NCBI GenBank assembly: GCA_013146195.2
Contig: CM028377.1
Span: 37,453,632-37,517,631 of the forward strand
Source of the DNA: Codonopsis lanceolata
Taxonomy: Eukaryota > Streptophyta > Magnoliopsida > Asterales > Campanulaceae
DNA: 64,000 nt
Direction of reading: 5' to 3'
Below are positions 1 through 11,284 of this stretch, piece after piece. Numbering within the stretch: the first letter of the stretch is position 1; the number at the start of each line of letters is the position of its first letter. Both the position numbers and the translations under genes were made by a program. The notes below the pieces were generated by a model that did not search any database, had not been told where the DNA came from, and saw only the letters and a program-made list of their open reading frames with translations.

Positions 1-881
1 CACTCGGGTTTTTGTCATTTATAAATGACACTATGGTTATGTTTATGTTACATAATTATATGTTGCATATATATTGTGGTAGCGCATCGGGTCATTATGA
101 CTCATCTCGTCGCACTTGTTTTTAGTTGCAATCGCTGCACCGAGGTCGAGTAGATCGTGATCGTGATCAGCAGGTAGCAGTGGTCGATAGATCGAGGTTA
201 GACCGTGTGGTTCGTGTTTGTAGCAACCGACTTTCCCGAGTAGCAGCTTGTGGAGTCTTGTTCTTTTTTTGCATTGTCATTGATTTAATGTACTTTGCTA
301 TTCTTGTGAGATCGACATTTTGTAAAGTTAATTAGACTTACAAAGTTGGGTAGAATACTTGGGTACTTGTATTGGTTTTCTTGGGCCGACGTGTTGTGTC
401 GTGCCTTGTTTGTGGTTTTAGTATTTATTTTGCTTGTCTCCTGCACGCAGAGCTTTGGGGAATTTCCTTATTCTAGTTTTTATAGTTGTTGGTTGACCCC
501 GGTATGCTTTAGCCGTTGGGTAATTGTTATATCAGGTTGGTTCTCTGTTGAAACGCCGGCTTGGAGTGCTGATGGTTTGATTAGCGTCTGCATTGTTGCG
601 GCACGCGAGTTTTGTTTTTCCTCCTTTGAGAGATAATGTCTCTCTTGGTTTCATTGTCGTTGGTTTCGAGCTTCATAGCTTGGGACTTCTTTTCTTATAT
701 TGCTTCCGATTCGATTTTTGAAATACCGTATTTTAGTGCGGTGTTATGTTCATGTTTAGAGCGAGTTTGCTCGACCGCTTGACTAGCACTCACCGCTTAT
801 CAAGTGCTTGTCCTCTTATTAAGTTAATTCCAGCGGCACGACCTTGGGATTTCGTGTTGGAATCCGGGTCGGGTCGTCACA
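1..881 (+). repeat. 3' part of a Ty3/gypsy-type LTR (probable chromovirus)
   Basis: The stretch has no coding potential. It ends in a GGGTCGGGTCGTCACA-like terminus with the CA expected of an LTR 3' end, and unrelated Tat integrase sequence starts directly after it. The text style (GC-moderate, thymine-rich, purine-poor) resembles the R-U5 part of chromovirus LTRs. The 5' end lies outside the window and no primer binding site follows. It is therefore either a solo LTR or one truncated by recombination. The lineage is an inference. Confidence 0.35.
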
Positions 882-948
882 GCTTCACAATTGATGCAAG
901 TCCTAAAAAAGACAATAAGCCCTAGTACTTCAACATTTGGAACCTACT

Positions 949-2168
949 TCAGAAAGGAGTCTATCCAACAAATTTAGACAAAAGGGGAAAAGTCTCTCTA
1001 CGAAGATGGGCATCACAATTTGTGATCAGCGGAGGTAGTCTATATAAAAGACATTACCAAGGGTTGAATCTGCTATGCATAGATCAGCCAAAGGAGAACG
1101 AGTCATGGACCAACTACATGGTGGTACTTGTGGGCCACATATGGATGGGCATATGCTTTCAAAGAAAGCAATTCGACAAGGGTAATATTGGAGTACGCTA
1201 GAAACTGATTGTATTCGATGGGTGCATCACTATGAAAAATTCCAGCGCTTCGCCAATCTACAGCATGTTCCCCCGCATGTACTGTACAACTCCATAGCTC
1301 CCTGGCCCTTCTCAACATGGCGAATTGACGTCATAGGTCAGGTTCACCCAAAAGGATCAAATGGCCATGAGTATGTCCTAGCAGCTGTCAACTACTTTAC
1401 AAAATAGGTAGAAACTGCTTCCTACAAAGTGCTGAATGCCAAGAAAGTATCCGAATTTATCAAGACAGATATCATATATCGATACGGATTACCTTTTGAA
1501 ATGATCTTCGATAACGGCACACACTTCGAGGGAGAAGTAAATTGACAGCTCGATGAATTCAAAGTGCAAAGACATAAGTCATCCCTATACCGACCACAGA
1601 CCAATGGTGTTGTCCAAGCAGCCAACAAAACATTAGAAAGCATTATCAGAAAGATGGTTGAAACAGGAAGAAACTGGCTTGAAAATTTTCTGTTAGCACT
1701 CTCGGCTATCGCACATCAGTTCGCACACCTATTGGGGTTACGTCGTATTCTTTAGCCTATGAAATAAAAGCAGTATTGCCCATTGAAATTGAGGTCCCAT
1801 CATTGAGGGTGATGATGGAAGTAGATATAGCCGAGGTTGACTGGATCAAACAGCGCTAGGATGAGTTAGCCCTGTTAGATTAATAGAGATTACTAGCCTT
1901 AGAGCACACTCGACCATACCGAAAGCGAATAGCTCGAGCTTTCAATAAAAAAAATCAAAGGCCGAAGTATCCAAGTAGGAGATTTGGTACTCCGTGAAGA
2001 AAACCCCCTAGTTATATGGACAATAGGGGAAAATGAAAGTCTCCATGGATGGGACCTTACATCGTGAAACATATACAGTTTAGAGGCGTAGTTTTCCTCA
2101 CTAATCAAGATGGGGAAGATCTCGTTCTGCCCTTCAACATGGACAAGCTCAAGCGGTACTATGCATAG
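949..2168 (+). pseudogene. Ty3/gypsy integrase (pol 3' end), broken
   Basis: The translation matches, segment by segment, the integrase of copy B (31224-32253, - strand). It starts with the zinc-finger region (DQLHGGTCGPH) and continues with a core containing DVIGQVHPKGSNGHEY and FDNGTHFEGE. A C-terminal region follows with LPIEIEVPSLRV and ALEHTRPYRKR, ending at KRYYA and a stop at 2166-2168. The second catalytic Asp (DNGTHF) is visible, but the catalytic Glu of the AVEATNK motif is changed to Gln (VQAANK). In-frame stops replace Tyr near 1183, Trp near 1406 and Arg near 1543, and several frameshifts follow 1690. It is a dead copy. Confidence 0.9.
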
Positions 2169-2683
2169 TTCAAGATGTCCTTAAATGTTCAAATCAATGT
2201 TTCTCTCTTCAGCTCGCTAGATTGAAAACCCGAAAGGGCGGTCTAGGCAAAAGTTAGAGCATTCGAAAATTCAGGACAAGAAGAGAGAACAGTCTCCGGC
2301 ATATGATCTACAGCAAGCAAGTCTACGGCTCATAAGAGACAACAGGTCTTCGACAAAAATCTTCCCTTAGGGGAAGAACTACGCCGACCTGAGCCTCAGC
2401 AATGAGGAACGTAGGAAACCTTTGGGCGCGGTCGAACATGTACAAAAGTACGAGGAAGATTTATTATATTACAAAAAAGGATTACATTCTCGTTCTTGAC
2501 TGACAGAAAGAAAAACCACTAATGAGCTATTACAATATTTTAAAACAACAAAAATATAAAAAGGTCCATTCGTGCAACCAAGGAATACGCACATGAGATA
2601 CCAAGATAGTCATTTAAATAACCCATACTACCGCCTAAATCACCAAAAACCTCATTAACCTTCCCCATTTTGAAACAGTCCCT

Positions 2684-4261
2684 TCAACGTCTGTGACGTC
2701 CCAACCAAGACCATATACTCCTACGAGGCACAGAGGATGCCCCAACATCACTCGAATGAGAACCCTCTAAGCTGTCCTCATCCTCATCATCAGCTTCCCC
2801 GTTATAAAAAATAGCAGGGTTACTTGGGCCAGCAATATCGCCACGTTGGGCATTACTCCGTCTGCCAGCATTACTCGGGCCTGCCACATCATTCCATCGG
2901 GAATTAATTTGTAGCCCTGTATTGCTTGGCCTTTCCTCATCAGGAACACGTGCCATCTATGCTCCATGACCATACACCCATTAAAATTCCTGTTGTAATG
3001 CCGGAGGGATCACTAAGCTAGAAATTTCAAGGTCTTCGCCAATTTCCATGAGTCGAGCATCAATTCCACTTGTAACCCACCTTGACAAAATTCCCCTAAG
3101 TGCGCACGCCTGATGACTCGGGAATGCTCCTCGACAGCCAAGAGAATTCATGTCAGATAAACATGGGAAAGGAACATGTTTTCCGAGAAGGTGTTAGCGA
3201 TGGCTCGTAGAGGATGGTCTATGTCCCACATATCTCGGATGAGTGAACCAACGTTCGCCTCCAGTATTACCATATCCATGAGGGGACGGTTCTCATCAAG
3301 TATAACATGCTCTCTGCCAAGCTGACGAAGGATCCGGTAAGGTAGATAAAATGTGGTCCGACGAAGACCAGCCATAATAACTTGGGCATTGGCCCCAGTA
3401 AACAAATAAAAGTCTCGGATCCACCAGTGGCTTATAACCCAGACAATGTCAAGGGAGCCGATATGCAGAAAGTGTTCAATCCAATGTTGCTCAGTCACAA
3501 GGTTGCCTCGATAATGGCCAGGCACCCATAACCTGCGGGTGTGTATATTCTCTACAAGCTCAGGAGACAAGACCTGGTTAAAATGTTCCTCCAGCCACAT
3601 GTGTATCAAACTGGGGCTGGTAGATGGAAAGGTCTCCTCACTAGTGGAATAGGCGTCTAGGCCAAGTAAACTCTCAGCCAAAATAACAGGGATGAGGTTT
3701 ACCCGGTGTTGCCGAGCTTGTAGCACCAAATCAATCACCCGAGCATCAATGGTTCCTGGTTGGCTCACCAGGAAATATCTCCCCAGCATGCATAAGAAAA
3801 GGGCAGCCAACCGCCATCGAGAATACATTGGCTCATCCCTATAGTCAGAATAGAGTGATGGAAGGATGGTCAAGTCGAAGCTGACCCCATTGAAAAAACC
3901 CGGAGTCCGATCCTGAGTGAAACTGAAAAGTTCTCTGATTTTCCATGAAAGGACGTCTTCGCATAGATGGAACAACGATTGGTACAGTAGTTGGCATACC
4001 CACCATAACACAGAGCTCCTTAAATGTTTGGCACATTTTGTTCACAGAGAAATTGAACAAATGGCAAGAATTAGACCAAAACTTAGATGCTTCCCTCAGC
4101 ATCTCCCAATTTATATGGAGGCCTCACCATGAAAGGGCACAGCGAAAGCCGTAAACATGATCAAACAACTCCCTCTCCTCCTCTAAAAGAGAAAGTATCC
4201 AATAATTGAGAGAGGTTTCATACAGTTCGATATCTAAGAAAGTAGTAATTGGCTCACACAT
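2684..4261 (-). pseudogene. DUF7745-like captured gene, antisense to pol (copy A)
   Basis: The start ATG is at 4261-4259 (MCEPITTFLDIELYE). The gene runs through a core with NWEMLREASKFW, MCQTFKELCVMVG and NGVSFDLTILP. The longest open stretch is 3148-4011 (YFLVSQPGTIDARVIDLVLQ, LIPVILAESLLGLDAY, HWIEHFLHIGSLDIVWVI). It ends in a low-complexity acidic tail with repeated GPSN motifs (2684-2956). The same protein is encoded at 29053-30775 and, in part, at 39075-39331. A TGA interrupts the N-terminal part at about 4132, and frameshifts occur near 3990 and between 3148 and 2956. The fold is unknown to me; it resembles plant DUF7745/plant-mobile-domain-like proteins that travel in transposons. No catalytic motif is recognised. 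Confidence 0.7.
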
Positions 4262-5067
4262 TTTTGGCGAATGGACAAACATGACAAAGTCTATATCTGG
4301 TTTGTTTGGTTTTTTTTTTTAAAAAGAGAGCACGAAAAAGGGCTGAAGAAAGGACAACGCCTTGATACAGAAATTCTACAAATCAAGAAAAGGCAGAAAC
4401 AATCGGGATGCATATATTAAAGAGAAGAAGGCGCTTTTGTAAAGCCGCAAGTGTAATCAGCACTGAATATCGAGCCTCCTTTAATGTTAAAAATCAAACA
4501 ATCAGCCAAATACACGAATAGAGCATCAACAGGAGCAAACAAGAAAGTCCAAAAAAGTAAAAATGGGGTGCCCCCACCTACAAGAATGGGAACATCACCC
4601 ATAATTTCCTAGGGCAGCGCCCATTTCTACCCTAGGCTGCTCCCAAAGTCGTCCAAAAACTGCCCTGGTATCCCAGTTTTGTCTCGACGGCTCCCAGTCT
4701 TCACGGACTACGCTCCTGTCTGGTCACGAGCATTGGTTAGAGTTTGTAAACCTAGCTACCTAGGATTCACAGGTGCATGGCGTGAAGCGAAGGCAGAAGC
4801 AAAGCGGCTACAAATTATTCCCCGCAAGCAACGACAACCAATAAAATCCGAAAGGTGTATCCCCAAACAAAAATCATTCTAAGTACAATGTGTCTTTATA
4901 ATAATAAATGGTACATTTTCTATACTTTATGCATCGTTAAATAACAAAATAAATAAACATTTATGTGTCGTAGAATAATTACATTGCATTAATAAAATGT
5001 ATATTACATAAATATAAATTACAAAAAATGAAAAAAGAAGACTACTGGGACCGTGTTAACCTACTCC

Positions 5068-5667
5068 TATCAAGGCCTCCAACCATAACTCGAGGACCCG
5101 TACCACCAGTCATATACTCTTGCCCCCTCGCCCTGGTATGACCCGATATGCCAGCTTCGTCATCATCATCATTTCAGCGTCTAGCCCTGCTGACAGTATT
5201 GCTACCCCGGTAGGAGAGTTCATCCATCGCTCATTGATATAATTTGGCAAGGCCAAAAAATCCTTTTACCGCTTTACGATAGGATGGGACGTCCATCTGT
5301 GAGAAAGGGATATCACTTCAGAGGAAAAATAAATGATGACAAGTTTGAGGATAACAAGGAATGAAAAAGAAAATATATACCGCACGTGCCCTATCTGGAA
5401 TCTTATACGGCTCCGAGATATCAACATCAGGTAGAGCCTCCTTAACAGACCTCCCTCAACGAAAGTAACGGACACTGGTAAAATCCCCAACAAGAACATA
5501 ATAGTAAGTCTCAACATCAGGAACAAAATGTGAGGGCCTAGGACTATCTACGACATCAAATGCATGTCTAGCTGATTTCGTGACAATGGAGGAAGTTCCC
5601 TACGTCCTTGGCCCGATTCCAGATGGAGAGGAGCCTTTCCCTTCCTAGATCGTGAAGAAGAAACCAT
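5068..5667 (-). pseudogene. Plant-mobile-domain gene remnant, exons 1-3-4 (copy A)
   Basis: Exon 1 starts at 5667 (VSSSRSRKGKAPLHLESG). At about 5578 it runs straight into the 3' half of exon 3 (ARHAFDVVDSPRPSHFVPD), which ends near 5386 at a GT donor. A short intron ending in CTCACAG (about 5300) leads to exon 4, which carries the Asp/Gly/Arg-rich tail that in copies B and C reads GPRVMGG. Exon 2, which holds the PMD core, and introns 1 and 2 are gone, so one deletion joins exon 1 to exon 3. A stop also interrupts exon 3. Confidence 0.65.
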
Positions 5668-5945
5668 TTTATGAACGACACAAATTAATTTAAGTAAGAA
5701 AGTTGCAAGAATTGAAGAAAATGAAGAGGAAGGAGAAATTGTCAGCAACAATGGAGGAAGGAAACCAGATCTGTTTCTGGTTTTCTCCTTTCTCCCTGTA
5801 TATGTTGAATCAAAAAGGAAGGGAAGTTCCTTTCCCCCCTCCAAAAAATTCAGTTCCAGCAACTAAAACCTCATATTTGCCCAAAGTGCAAATTGGCCCC
5901 TAGAGTCTTAACGGAAGTAACGTTCTTCAGCAAAAGTTAACTGCC

Positions 5946-6083
5946 AAGCTATCCAGTATCTAGCAGCTCAATAATATCCTTAGTAGAATGCCACTCTACA
6001 AAAGAAAACAAAGTATCTAAATTTTACTTTATCTGTCACATGCATTTTATATAATGCTACTTCATCCTTTGATGTGTTCCCAG
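5946..6083. other. Short unassigned spacer
   Basis: This AT-rich spacer lies between the end of copy A and a 76-bp tandem repeat array. I see no coding or structural feature in it. Confidence 0.4.
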
Positions 6084-6410
6084 AAGGGGTGCGAGCCACG
6101 GGTCATTGGGAATGATCCTTATGCCATATTATTCCATTTGTGTTTTGGATCTTTCCCAAAAGGGGTGCGAACCCCGGGTCATTGGGAAAGATCATTATGC
6201 CATGTTATTCCATCTGTGTTGTGGATCTTTCCCAGAAGGGGTGCGAACCCCGGGTCATTGGGAGTGATCATTATGTCATGTTATTCCATATGTGTTGTGG
6301 ATCTTTCCCCATAAGGGGTGCGAACCCCGGGTCATTGGGAATGATCGTTATGCCATGCTATTCCATCTGTGTTATGGATCATTTCCAGCAGGGGTAAGAA
6401 CCCCAGGTTG
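6084..6410 (+). repeat. 76-bp tandem repeat, about four units
   Basis: The motif AAGGGGTGCGAACCCCGGGT recurs with starts near 6084, 6160, 6236, 6313 and 6389, so the period is 76-77 bp. Each unit also carries TCATTGGGAATGATC-type text and a TTATTCCAT(C/T)TGTGTT segment. The units are similar but not identical. The open frames seen across them are a by-product of the repeat, not genes. Confidence 0.9.
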
Positions 6411-6414
6411 AGGT

Positions 6415-7100
6415 TAGGGATGGTTGAAGGCACAAAATGGTTCAATCCAATAAATGAGTTATTAAGCTTCTAATTGGTTGATTAATGCGTGTCCTTGATT
6501 AAAACTCATCAAAGGCTGAAAAGTGACTCTCTAGTGTCAAACTTTAAATTGGGGATTGAATTGGGTCGGACATGGGTCAAGGGTGCAAGAGCCAAAAACC
6601 AAAATCACCAAAATCCCGTATTGTTGGAACAGGGGGCATGTGGCCGCATACTCCCCAAGCCATGCGATCGCATGGTCCAAGAATGCACAAGACAAATGTT
6701 TCTGCCTACCTTACGAGGGAATGCCCGAAAGACCTTGCGAGGGTGAGGTCTACACGCCTGAAAACTCTAATTTTTGGCCTAGAATGAACCCCAAATAAAT
6801 CAAGCAATCCAAGAGGGTAAACCAACACTCAAAATACATTCAAAACTCTCCCGAAACAAGTCGGAATGAAAGAAAACAAAGGACGAGAACTTGGAATAAC
6901 TTTGTAACGATTTATCCAATGATTCAACAAGTATAAACAAACTATAATAATCACGTTACATGTTAAGGAATGAACTAGAACACTTCTAGAAGATCACGCT
7001 ACAATTCACACACCTCGAAACTCCAAAATACGTGACGTAGACAAGATTCGATTTCACACATCACAAGAAAGTGAAACACGGATAGGTTCAAGGTCTTACA
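6415..7100 (-). repeat. Probable Ty3/gypsy (chromovirus-like) LTR fragment
   Basis: Read on the - strand this begins TGTAAGACCTTGAACC at 7100 and continues as non-coding, thymine-rich text typical of chromovirus LTRs. It includes a palindromic CCATGCGATCGCATGG at about 6660. A second block at 8105-8943 starts with a very similar terminus (TGTAAGAACCTGAAACT). The inner ends are not defined. Confidence 0.4.
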
Positions 7101-7179
7101 TCCTCACTACCTTAAAAGAGACAGCATATAGAAAAATAGAAGTGTCGATAGACACTTGCCTTAGTTTAGGCATCTTGGC

Positions 7180-8110
7180 TTTGTCAATAGGATTAAATCT
7201 TAATAAGCTTTGTCAACAAATTTTGCATTTGTGATAACCAGGTTTTTTAGTCATTTGGGGAGAACCTTTTGATTCACCTTGTGTAGCAATAGAAGTCTTA
7301 GCAGTAACAAATTTAATTGGTTTAAGCTTGTAAGCAACTTTCCTTCTAATTCCTCCTCTTTTGTCAGCTGGTTGACATCTGTCAGTAGATTGAATTTTAT
7401 CAGTTGTTTTAGCTGCTGACAGTTTCTGAGGTATTTCAGTAGAAGCTTGACACTTTTCCTGATTGAACTTCTCACTTTTATTAAAGGACTTCTTAGGCTG
7501 ATTCTTAGGATATTTAAGAGAAACAACACAATAAGTAGATCATTTGTTCTTTTTAATCATGACCTTTGGTTCACCATTTGACTGTCATATTTCACAGTTT
7601 TCATCAGCTTTTGAAAATCCAAGACCATGTTGATCTTCATGTTCTTTCTATTGACTAATGATAGTTTCAAAAATAACTTTTGACTTTGAATAGGTATCAA
7701 CAACATTGGTTAGTCCTTTCTATAAGATCAGATATCAGAGCTACTGAGACTTTAGCTTGTGTCTCATATTGTTCATTTAAGCTCTTAAGTTGCAACAATT
7801 CATTATGCTGAACTTTATAAAGCTCATTGATCTTTTGAAGCTCATTGTTTTCATCAGAATCTCTTTCAAAGTCACTAGACAAAGATATGTGAATTCTCTG
7901 AAGTGTCTCAAACTTGGAATACTTTTTTTGCATTTGTTCAATGAGATCATCAATCTTTTTGTCGGAAGACTTCTCCTCCTGCTCTTTAAGACTTTCAAGT
8001 CTTCTAAATGGCTGACAAGGTCTGAAAAGGCTGCCAAAGGGAGGGTGTTGAGCTGGTCATAAGTGGTCAACAAAGGCTTAAAGCTTAAGTGATGTGTTGT
8101 CGATTTCAAT
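7180..8110 (-). pseudogene. Copia-type gag fragment, coiled-coil part
   Basis: Several short - strand frames give a heptad-rich, Lys/Glu/Gln-rich protein (EMQKKYSKFETLQRIH, NELQKINELYKVQHNELLQL). A basic Ser/Lys-rich stretch follows (ADKRGGIRRKVAYKLK). This fits the linker of plant Ty1/copia gag-pol polyproteins. No zinc knuckle, protease or integrase is visible. The pieces lie in different frames and have stops, so it is a relic. The Copia assignment is from general resemblance and is tentative. Confidence 0.4.
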
Positions 8111-8943
8111 TATATTACTTGTTAAACACACTTAGAAACCCACTTAAAAACTCATCTAGATTGATACCCAACATAAAAGGACGAATATGGGTCCATTAGG
8201 GATTATTTGGAAGGGTTTCATTAAGGGAAAAATAGGAAAAACATAGCAGAAATCGAAACAGCACAGGTCTGATCGCGGTGCCGCACACTCGCTTGATCAT
8301 CTTTTGAGGCTTCCAGTTTGAACTCCGTTTGACGAAACGACACAAACTCTTCTCCTGACTGACCCTAAAGACGTAAACTAAAATCTTTAAAAGCCCCAAG
8401 CTAAACTAAAACCTCCTTGGGTGATATCACAATCAAACAGTTTCGTAGTGTACCGAAAACTGGTCCGTAACTAGTTAGAAGAACGAAACTACGCAGAACA
8501 AATCAATGATCAAAACAACGAACAAACAAGAATACATACTTGTTTGAAAGCATGCTAAAATTCTAATGAAGGGTCTCAAAAACATACCCAAAGTTAAATC
8601 AAAACTAAGTGCAACAAAAGTACGAAATGTGATACATTAACGAAATGCGAATCGCGAAACCATACTTACGACGAATGCTATACTATGAACCTTATCAACA
8701 CATTTAAAATAAGTAAACATGATTATAAGGATATAAAATGTATCCAAGAAAGTGTATGTCGAGCATACGAAAGCCTAGGATCTCCCAAAGGTCACGAACT
8801 AAGCAAGCTTTTAACTAGTTTAAGCGAGTATTGTAATTCCAACAACTCTAAGGTAGTAGCTATAGTCCAATTTTACAACAACACGAGTCTCACATAAGAA
8901 GTCTTGCAAGCGAGTCAAACTCGCAAAGTTTCAGGTTCTTACA
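8105..8943 (-). repeat. Probable Ty3/gypsy (chromovirus-like) LTR fragment, second copy
   Basis: The - strand starts TGTAAGAACCTGAAACT at 8943 and runs through non-coding sequence to about 8105. Its terminus resembles that at 7100, but the interiors have diverged or differ, so these are not clearly the two LTRs of one element. Nothing coding is seen. Confidence 0.35.
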
Positions 8944-8971
8944 ATAACTCTATTTTATCAGCAAATGTCAT

Positions 8972-9177
8972 TGTAACACCCCGAGCCAGAAAGCTCGGTC
9001 CGCTACGTGTAGCTCACACACTTGCCCACTGAGCATGCATAACCTTTGAGTCATCAGACGAACCATAAGTCGATCCAAGAGTCCATGGATGATGTTGGTG
9101 CCTAGTAGTAGTGTGTGACCACCTTATAAATCACACACAAGTCCCACATCTACCCGATATGGGATTGGGGTATTACA
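8972..9177 (-). repeat. TRIM 3' LTR
   Basis: This is the left terminal repeat of the TRIM. It is collinear with 9360-9570 through shared blocks such as TCCATGGATGATGTTG and ACCACCTTATAAATCA. It starts TG and ends CA. Confidence 0.85.
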
Positions 9178-9345
9178 ATCTCTCATACTTAAATCCTTGA
9201 CGTTCTCGTCAAGGCCGAACCATACCCCGAGCGATGCACGATTCAAGAGGTGGCTTGTACAGGGATCAAGAGGTGGCTCCCACCTCCCGCAGTGTAGCAC
9301 TTTGGCCGACACAACACTTTGTTCTCACATTTCTGAATGGGACCC

Positions 9346-9357
9346 GCTCTGATACCA
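9346..9357 (-). other. TRIM primer binding site (tRNA-iMet type)
   Basis: The - strand reads TGGTATCAGAGC two bases after the LTR end. This is complementary to the 3' end of plant initiator tRNA-Met, as in most plant LTR elements. Confidence 0.85.
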
Positions 9358-9359
9358 TT

Positions 9360-9570
9360 TGTAACGCCTCAAGCCAGAAAGTCATGTCCGTTACGTGTAG
9401 CCTACTCACTGGCCCATTGAGCACACATCACCTTTGGGTCATCAGGTCTACCACAAGCCGACCCAAAAGTCCATGGATGATGTTGATGCCCAGTAGTAGT
9501 CTATGACCACCTTATAAATCATACACAAGTCTCATATCTACCCAATGTGGGCCCAGACTACGGTATTACA
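9360..9570 (-). repeat. TRIM 5' LTR
   Basis: This is the right terminal repeat of the TRIM, next to the primer binding site. It differs from the left LTR at many positions, so the insertion is old. Confidence 0.85.
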
Positions 9571-9779
9571 CTTATAAAACCAATTTCTTAGCAAATGTCT
9601 AAGGCTACTATGGCATATCTGCTGTATACACATCTGCAAAATTCCTACTCAATGAAATTGACCATCCCTAAAAATACTTCGTCTCCGTTTTTAATGAATT
9701 ACAAAAGAAATGATGAAATAAGTTTAGAAAATAATATAGGCTATTCATCCCCTAGCCCATACTTAAAGTATCTATGATA

Positions 9780-10080
9780 GAGACCTCAAGAACACTTTTT
9801 TGTTGAACAACCTCACCTTTTGTTGACAAAAATAACAAAGACCATATCTACAAACTAAGAAAAATTTTATATGGTCTCAAACAAACTCCAAAATTATGAT
9901 ATTACACTTTTTCAAATTTCTTAAGCAAAAAGGTTTCAAAAATCTAAAATCGATAGTACTCTTTTTATTCTGAAGCATAAAAGCAATATTTATTAGTTCA
10001 AATCTATTTAGATGGTGCTTCTCCATCATAAATTTTTTGTCATATTTGACCTGAAATACAACTGATTTGATAATTTATAT
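9780..10080 (+). pseudogene. Copia reverse transcriptase fragment, highly decayed
   Basis: Reading across frames on + gives VEQPHLF, then IYKLRKILYGLKQTP. These match the plant Copia reverse transcriptase block 'Q-P-x-G-F … V-x-K-L-x-K-A-L-Y-G-L-K-Q'. The following F-L-K-Q-K-G-F-K and D-S-T-L-F segments fit the same domain, up to the place where the YVDD box would come. Frameshifts and stops are frequent. No flanking LTR is evident. Confidence 0.65.
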
Positions 10081-10085
10081 TAGTT

Positions 10086-11044
10086 TCAAGTATAATTTTA
10101 TTTCAAAAATTCACTTTTAAAATGTTTGTAATTTTTATAATATTTCATTTACCTTTTAGTATATTTTCATAATAATTAAATTATTTAAACTAGAAATGGA
10201 AGTAGTAAAATAAAAAATAAAGGGAGAGAGAGAGAGAGAGAGGGACAATAGGTAAGAAAAGCATTCAAATGAAATCATGCTTTTTTGCATAGGGATTTGA
10301 GGTCTGCCTCAAGCACGCCTATCCTCATCACTCCCACAGTTCTACCCATTATCTGAATCCAATACACGTGACCTCTTCCAATGGGGGACAAAACAAAAAC
10401 TGCTCTGATGACAGTTCACGTGACCCCCTTCCGGCCCATACTCGGTCGCGTTCCCCAGGTTGGCTTTTTAATTTTTTATTACTTTTAGGTTCCAAAATAA
10501 TGATCTTGTTTTTTTTTCCGTCTTTTTTAAAATAATTATCTTGTTTCAAATATTTATGAACAGTGAAATTATTCTATTATTATTTTTATTTTTTTATAAT
10601 GACTTTATTAATTAATCTTATAACTAAAATCATATTATATAATAAAAAAATCATAAGGACATTTGTCTAATAAACTTTTCGTAAATATATGTTAGGAAAA
10701 AAATTAAAGTTAAATTTAAAAGATGTAATAGTAAAATAATCGAAAAGTAAAATCATAATATGAAATAGTATCGTAATATTTAAATATTTTGTCTAACTTT
10801 ATAATTGATTCGAATATTTAATTTTTAAGTTGATCGAAACAAATATTCAATTTAATAATATTTTTAAAATAAATGAGAATACTAATTTTTTTAATAATAA
10901 AATATTCAATATAATCTAAAATGGTAGAAAATGTTTTAATCAAATTATTTTTATGATAATGAAATATGAAACGTGAGTGATTAGAAAAATTGATTAAACA
11001 TATATATTACGAAGAAAAATAAGTATTTTGTTTGTTGAGAATTA
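10086..11044. other. AT-rich intergenic DNA
   Basis: Strongly AT-rich sequence with a short (GA)n run at about 10222-10244. I see no coding frame of substance and no clear repeat structure. A more GC-rich patch at about 10290-10470 contains two CACGTG E/G-box cores (near 10365 and 10418), but too far from the defensin start to assign a role. Confidence 0.5.
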
Positions 11045-11284
11045 CTCCATCTGTTCTATCAAAAGAGTTCATGTTTGAAAATTCAAATAATTAAGAGATA
11101 TATTAAAGTAATTAGAGTTGTTCATAATTACAAAAATATTTAAGCACAACTAATAAGATTACCACACAAATGAAGGGTAAAGATGAAAGATTATGAAAAT
11201 TGTAAACATAATATTTTAAAATGGACTCTTTATGTGAAACATTCCAAAATAGTATTATAAACTCTTTACTTTGAATGGAGAGAG
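11045..11284. mobile_element. Stowaway-like MITE (Tc1/mariner type), 240 bp
   Basis: The element starts CTCCATCTGTTC and ends GAATGGAGAGAG, imperfect terminal inverted repeats of the Stowaway CTCCCTCCGT type, and it is flanked by TA on both sides. It is clearly the same family, in inverse orientation, as the MITE at 62837-63073. They share AAGAGT(T/C)CATGTTTGAA, TCATAATTACAA and GTGAAACAT(T/C)CCAAAATAGTAT. It lies about 0.3 kb upstream of the defensin TATA box. Confidence 0.85.

Larger units (their letters stand above)
895..5945 (+). mobile_element. Tat-lineage Ty3/gypsy element, truncated (copy A)
   Basis: This is a decayed 3' half of the element family that is more complete at 21538-39074. 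In + orientation it holds the end of pol (integrase, 949-2168). Two genes of the antisense cassette follow on the - strand: a DUF7745-like gene (2684-4261) and a PMD gene remnant (about 5068-5667). The left end abuts the CA end of another LTR at 881 and its own LTRs are missing. Sequence similarity to copy B stops around 5945, in the part that in B lies upstream of PMD exon 1. Compared with B, the PMD gene has lost about 2 kb by internal deletion. Confidence 0.8.
8972..9570 (-). mobile_element. TRIM (terminal-repeat retrotransposon in miniature), complete
   Basis: Two similar terminal repeats, 8972-9177 (206 bp) and 9360-9570 (211 bp), flank a 182-bp non-coding interior. On the - strand each starts TGTAATACC and ends GTTACA. 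Directly inside the right repeat is TGGTATCAGAGC (complement of 9346-9357), the standard initiator-tRNA-Met primer binding site, which fixes the orientation. There is no coding capacity, as expected of a TRIM. No clean 5-bp target duplication is visible (GTCAT against CTTAT). The LTR lacks the 5S-rRNA-like segment of Cassandra elements. Confidence 0.85.

Noticed and set aside
6054..6397. Two overlapping frames of about 85 codons with repeated peptide GANPGSLG
   Set aside because: They are the translation of a 76-bp tandem repeat whose period is not a multiple of three.
8972..9570. Cassandra-type TRIM with 5S rRNA promoter in the LTR
   Set aside because: No 5S-like A-box/C-box sequence is visible in the LTRs.
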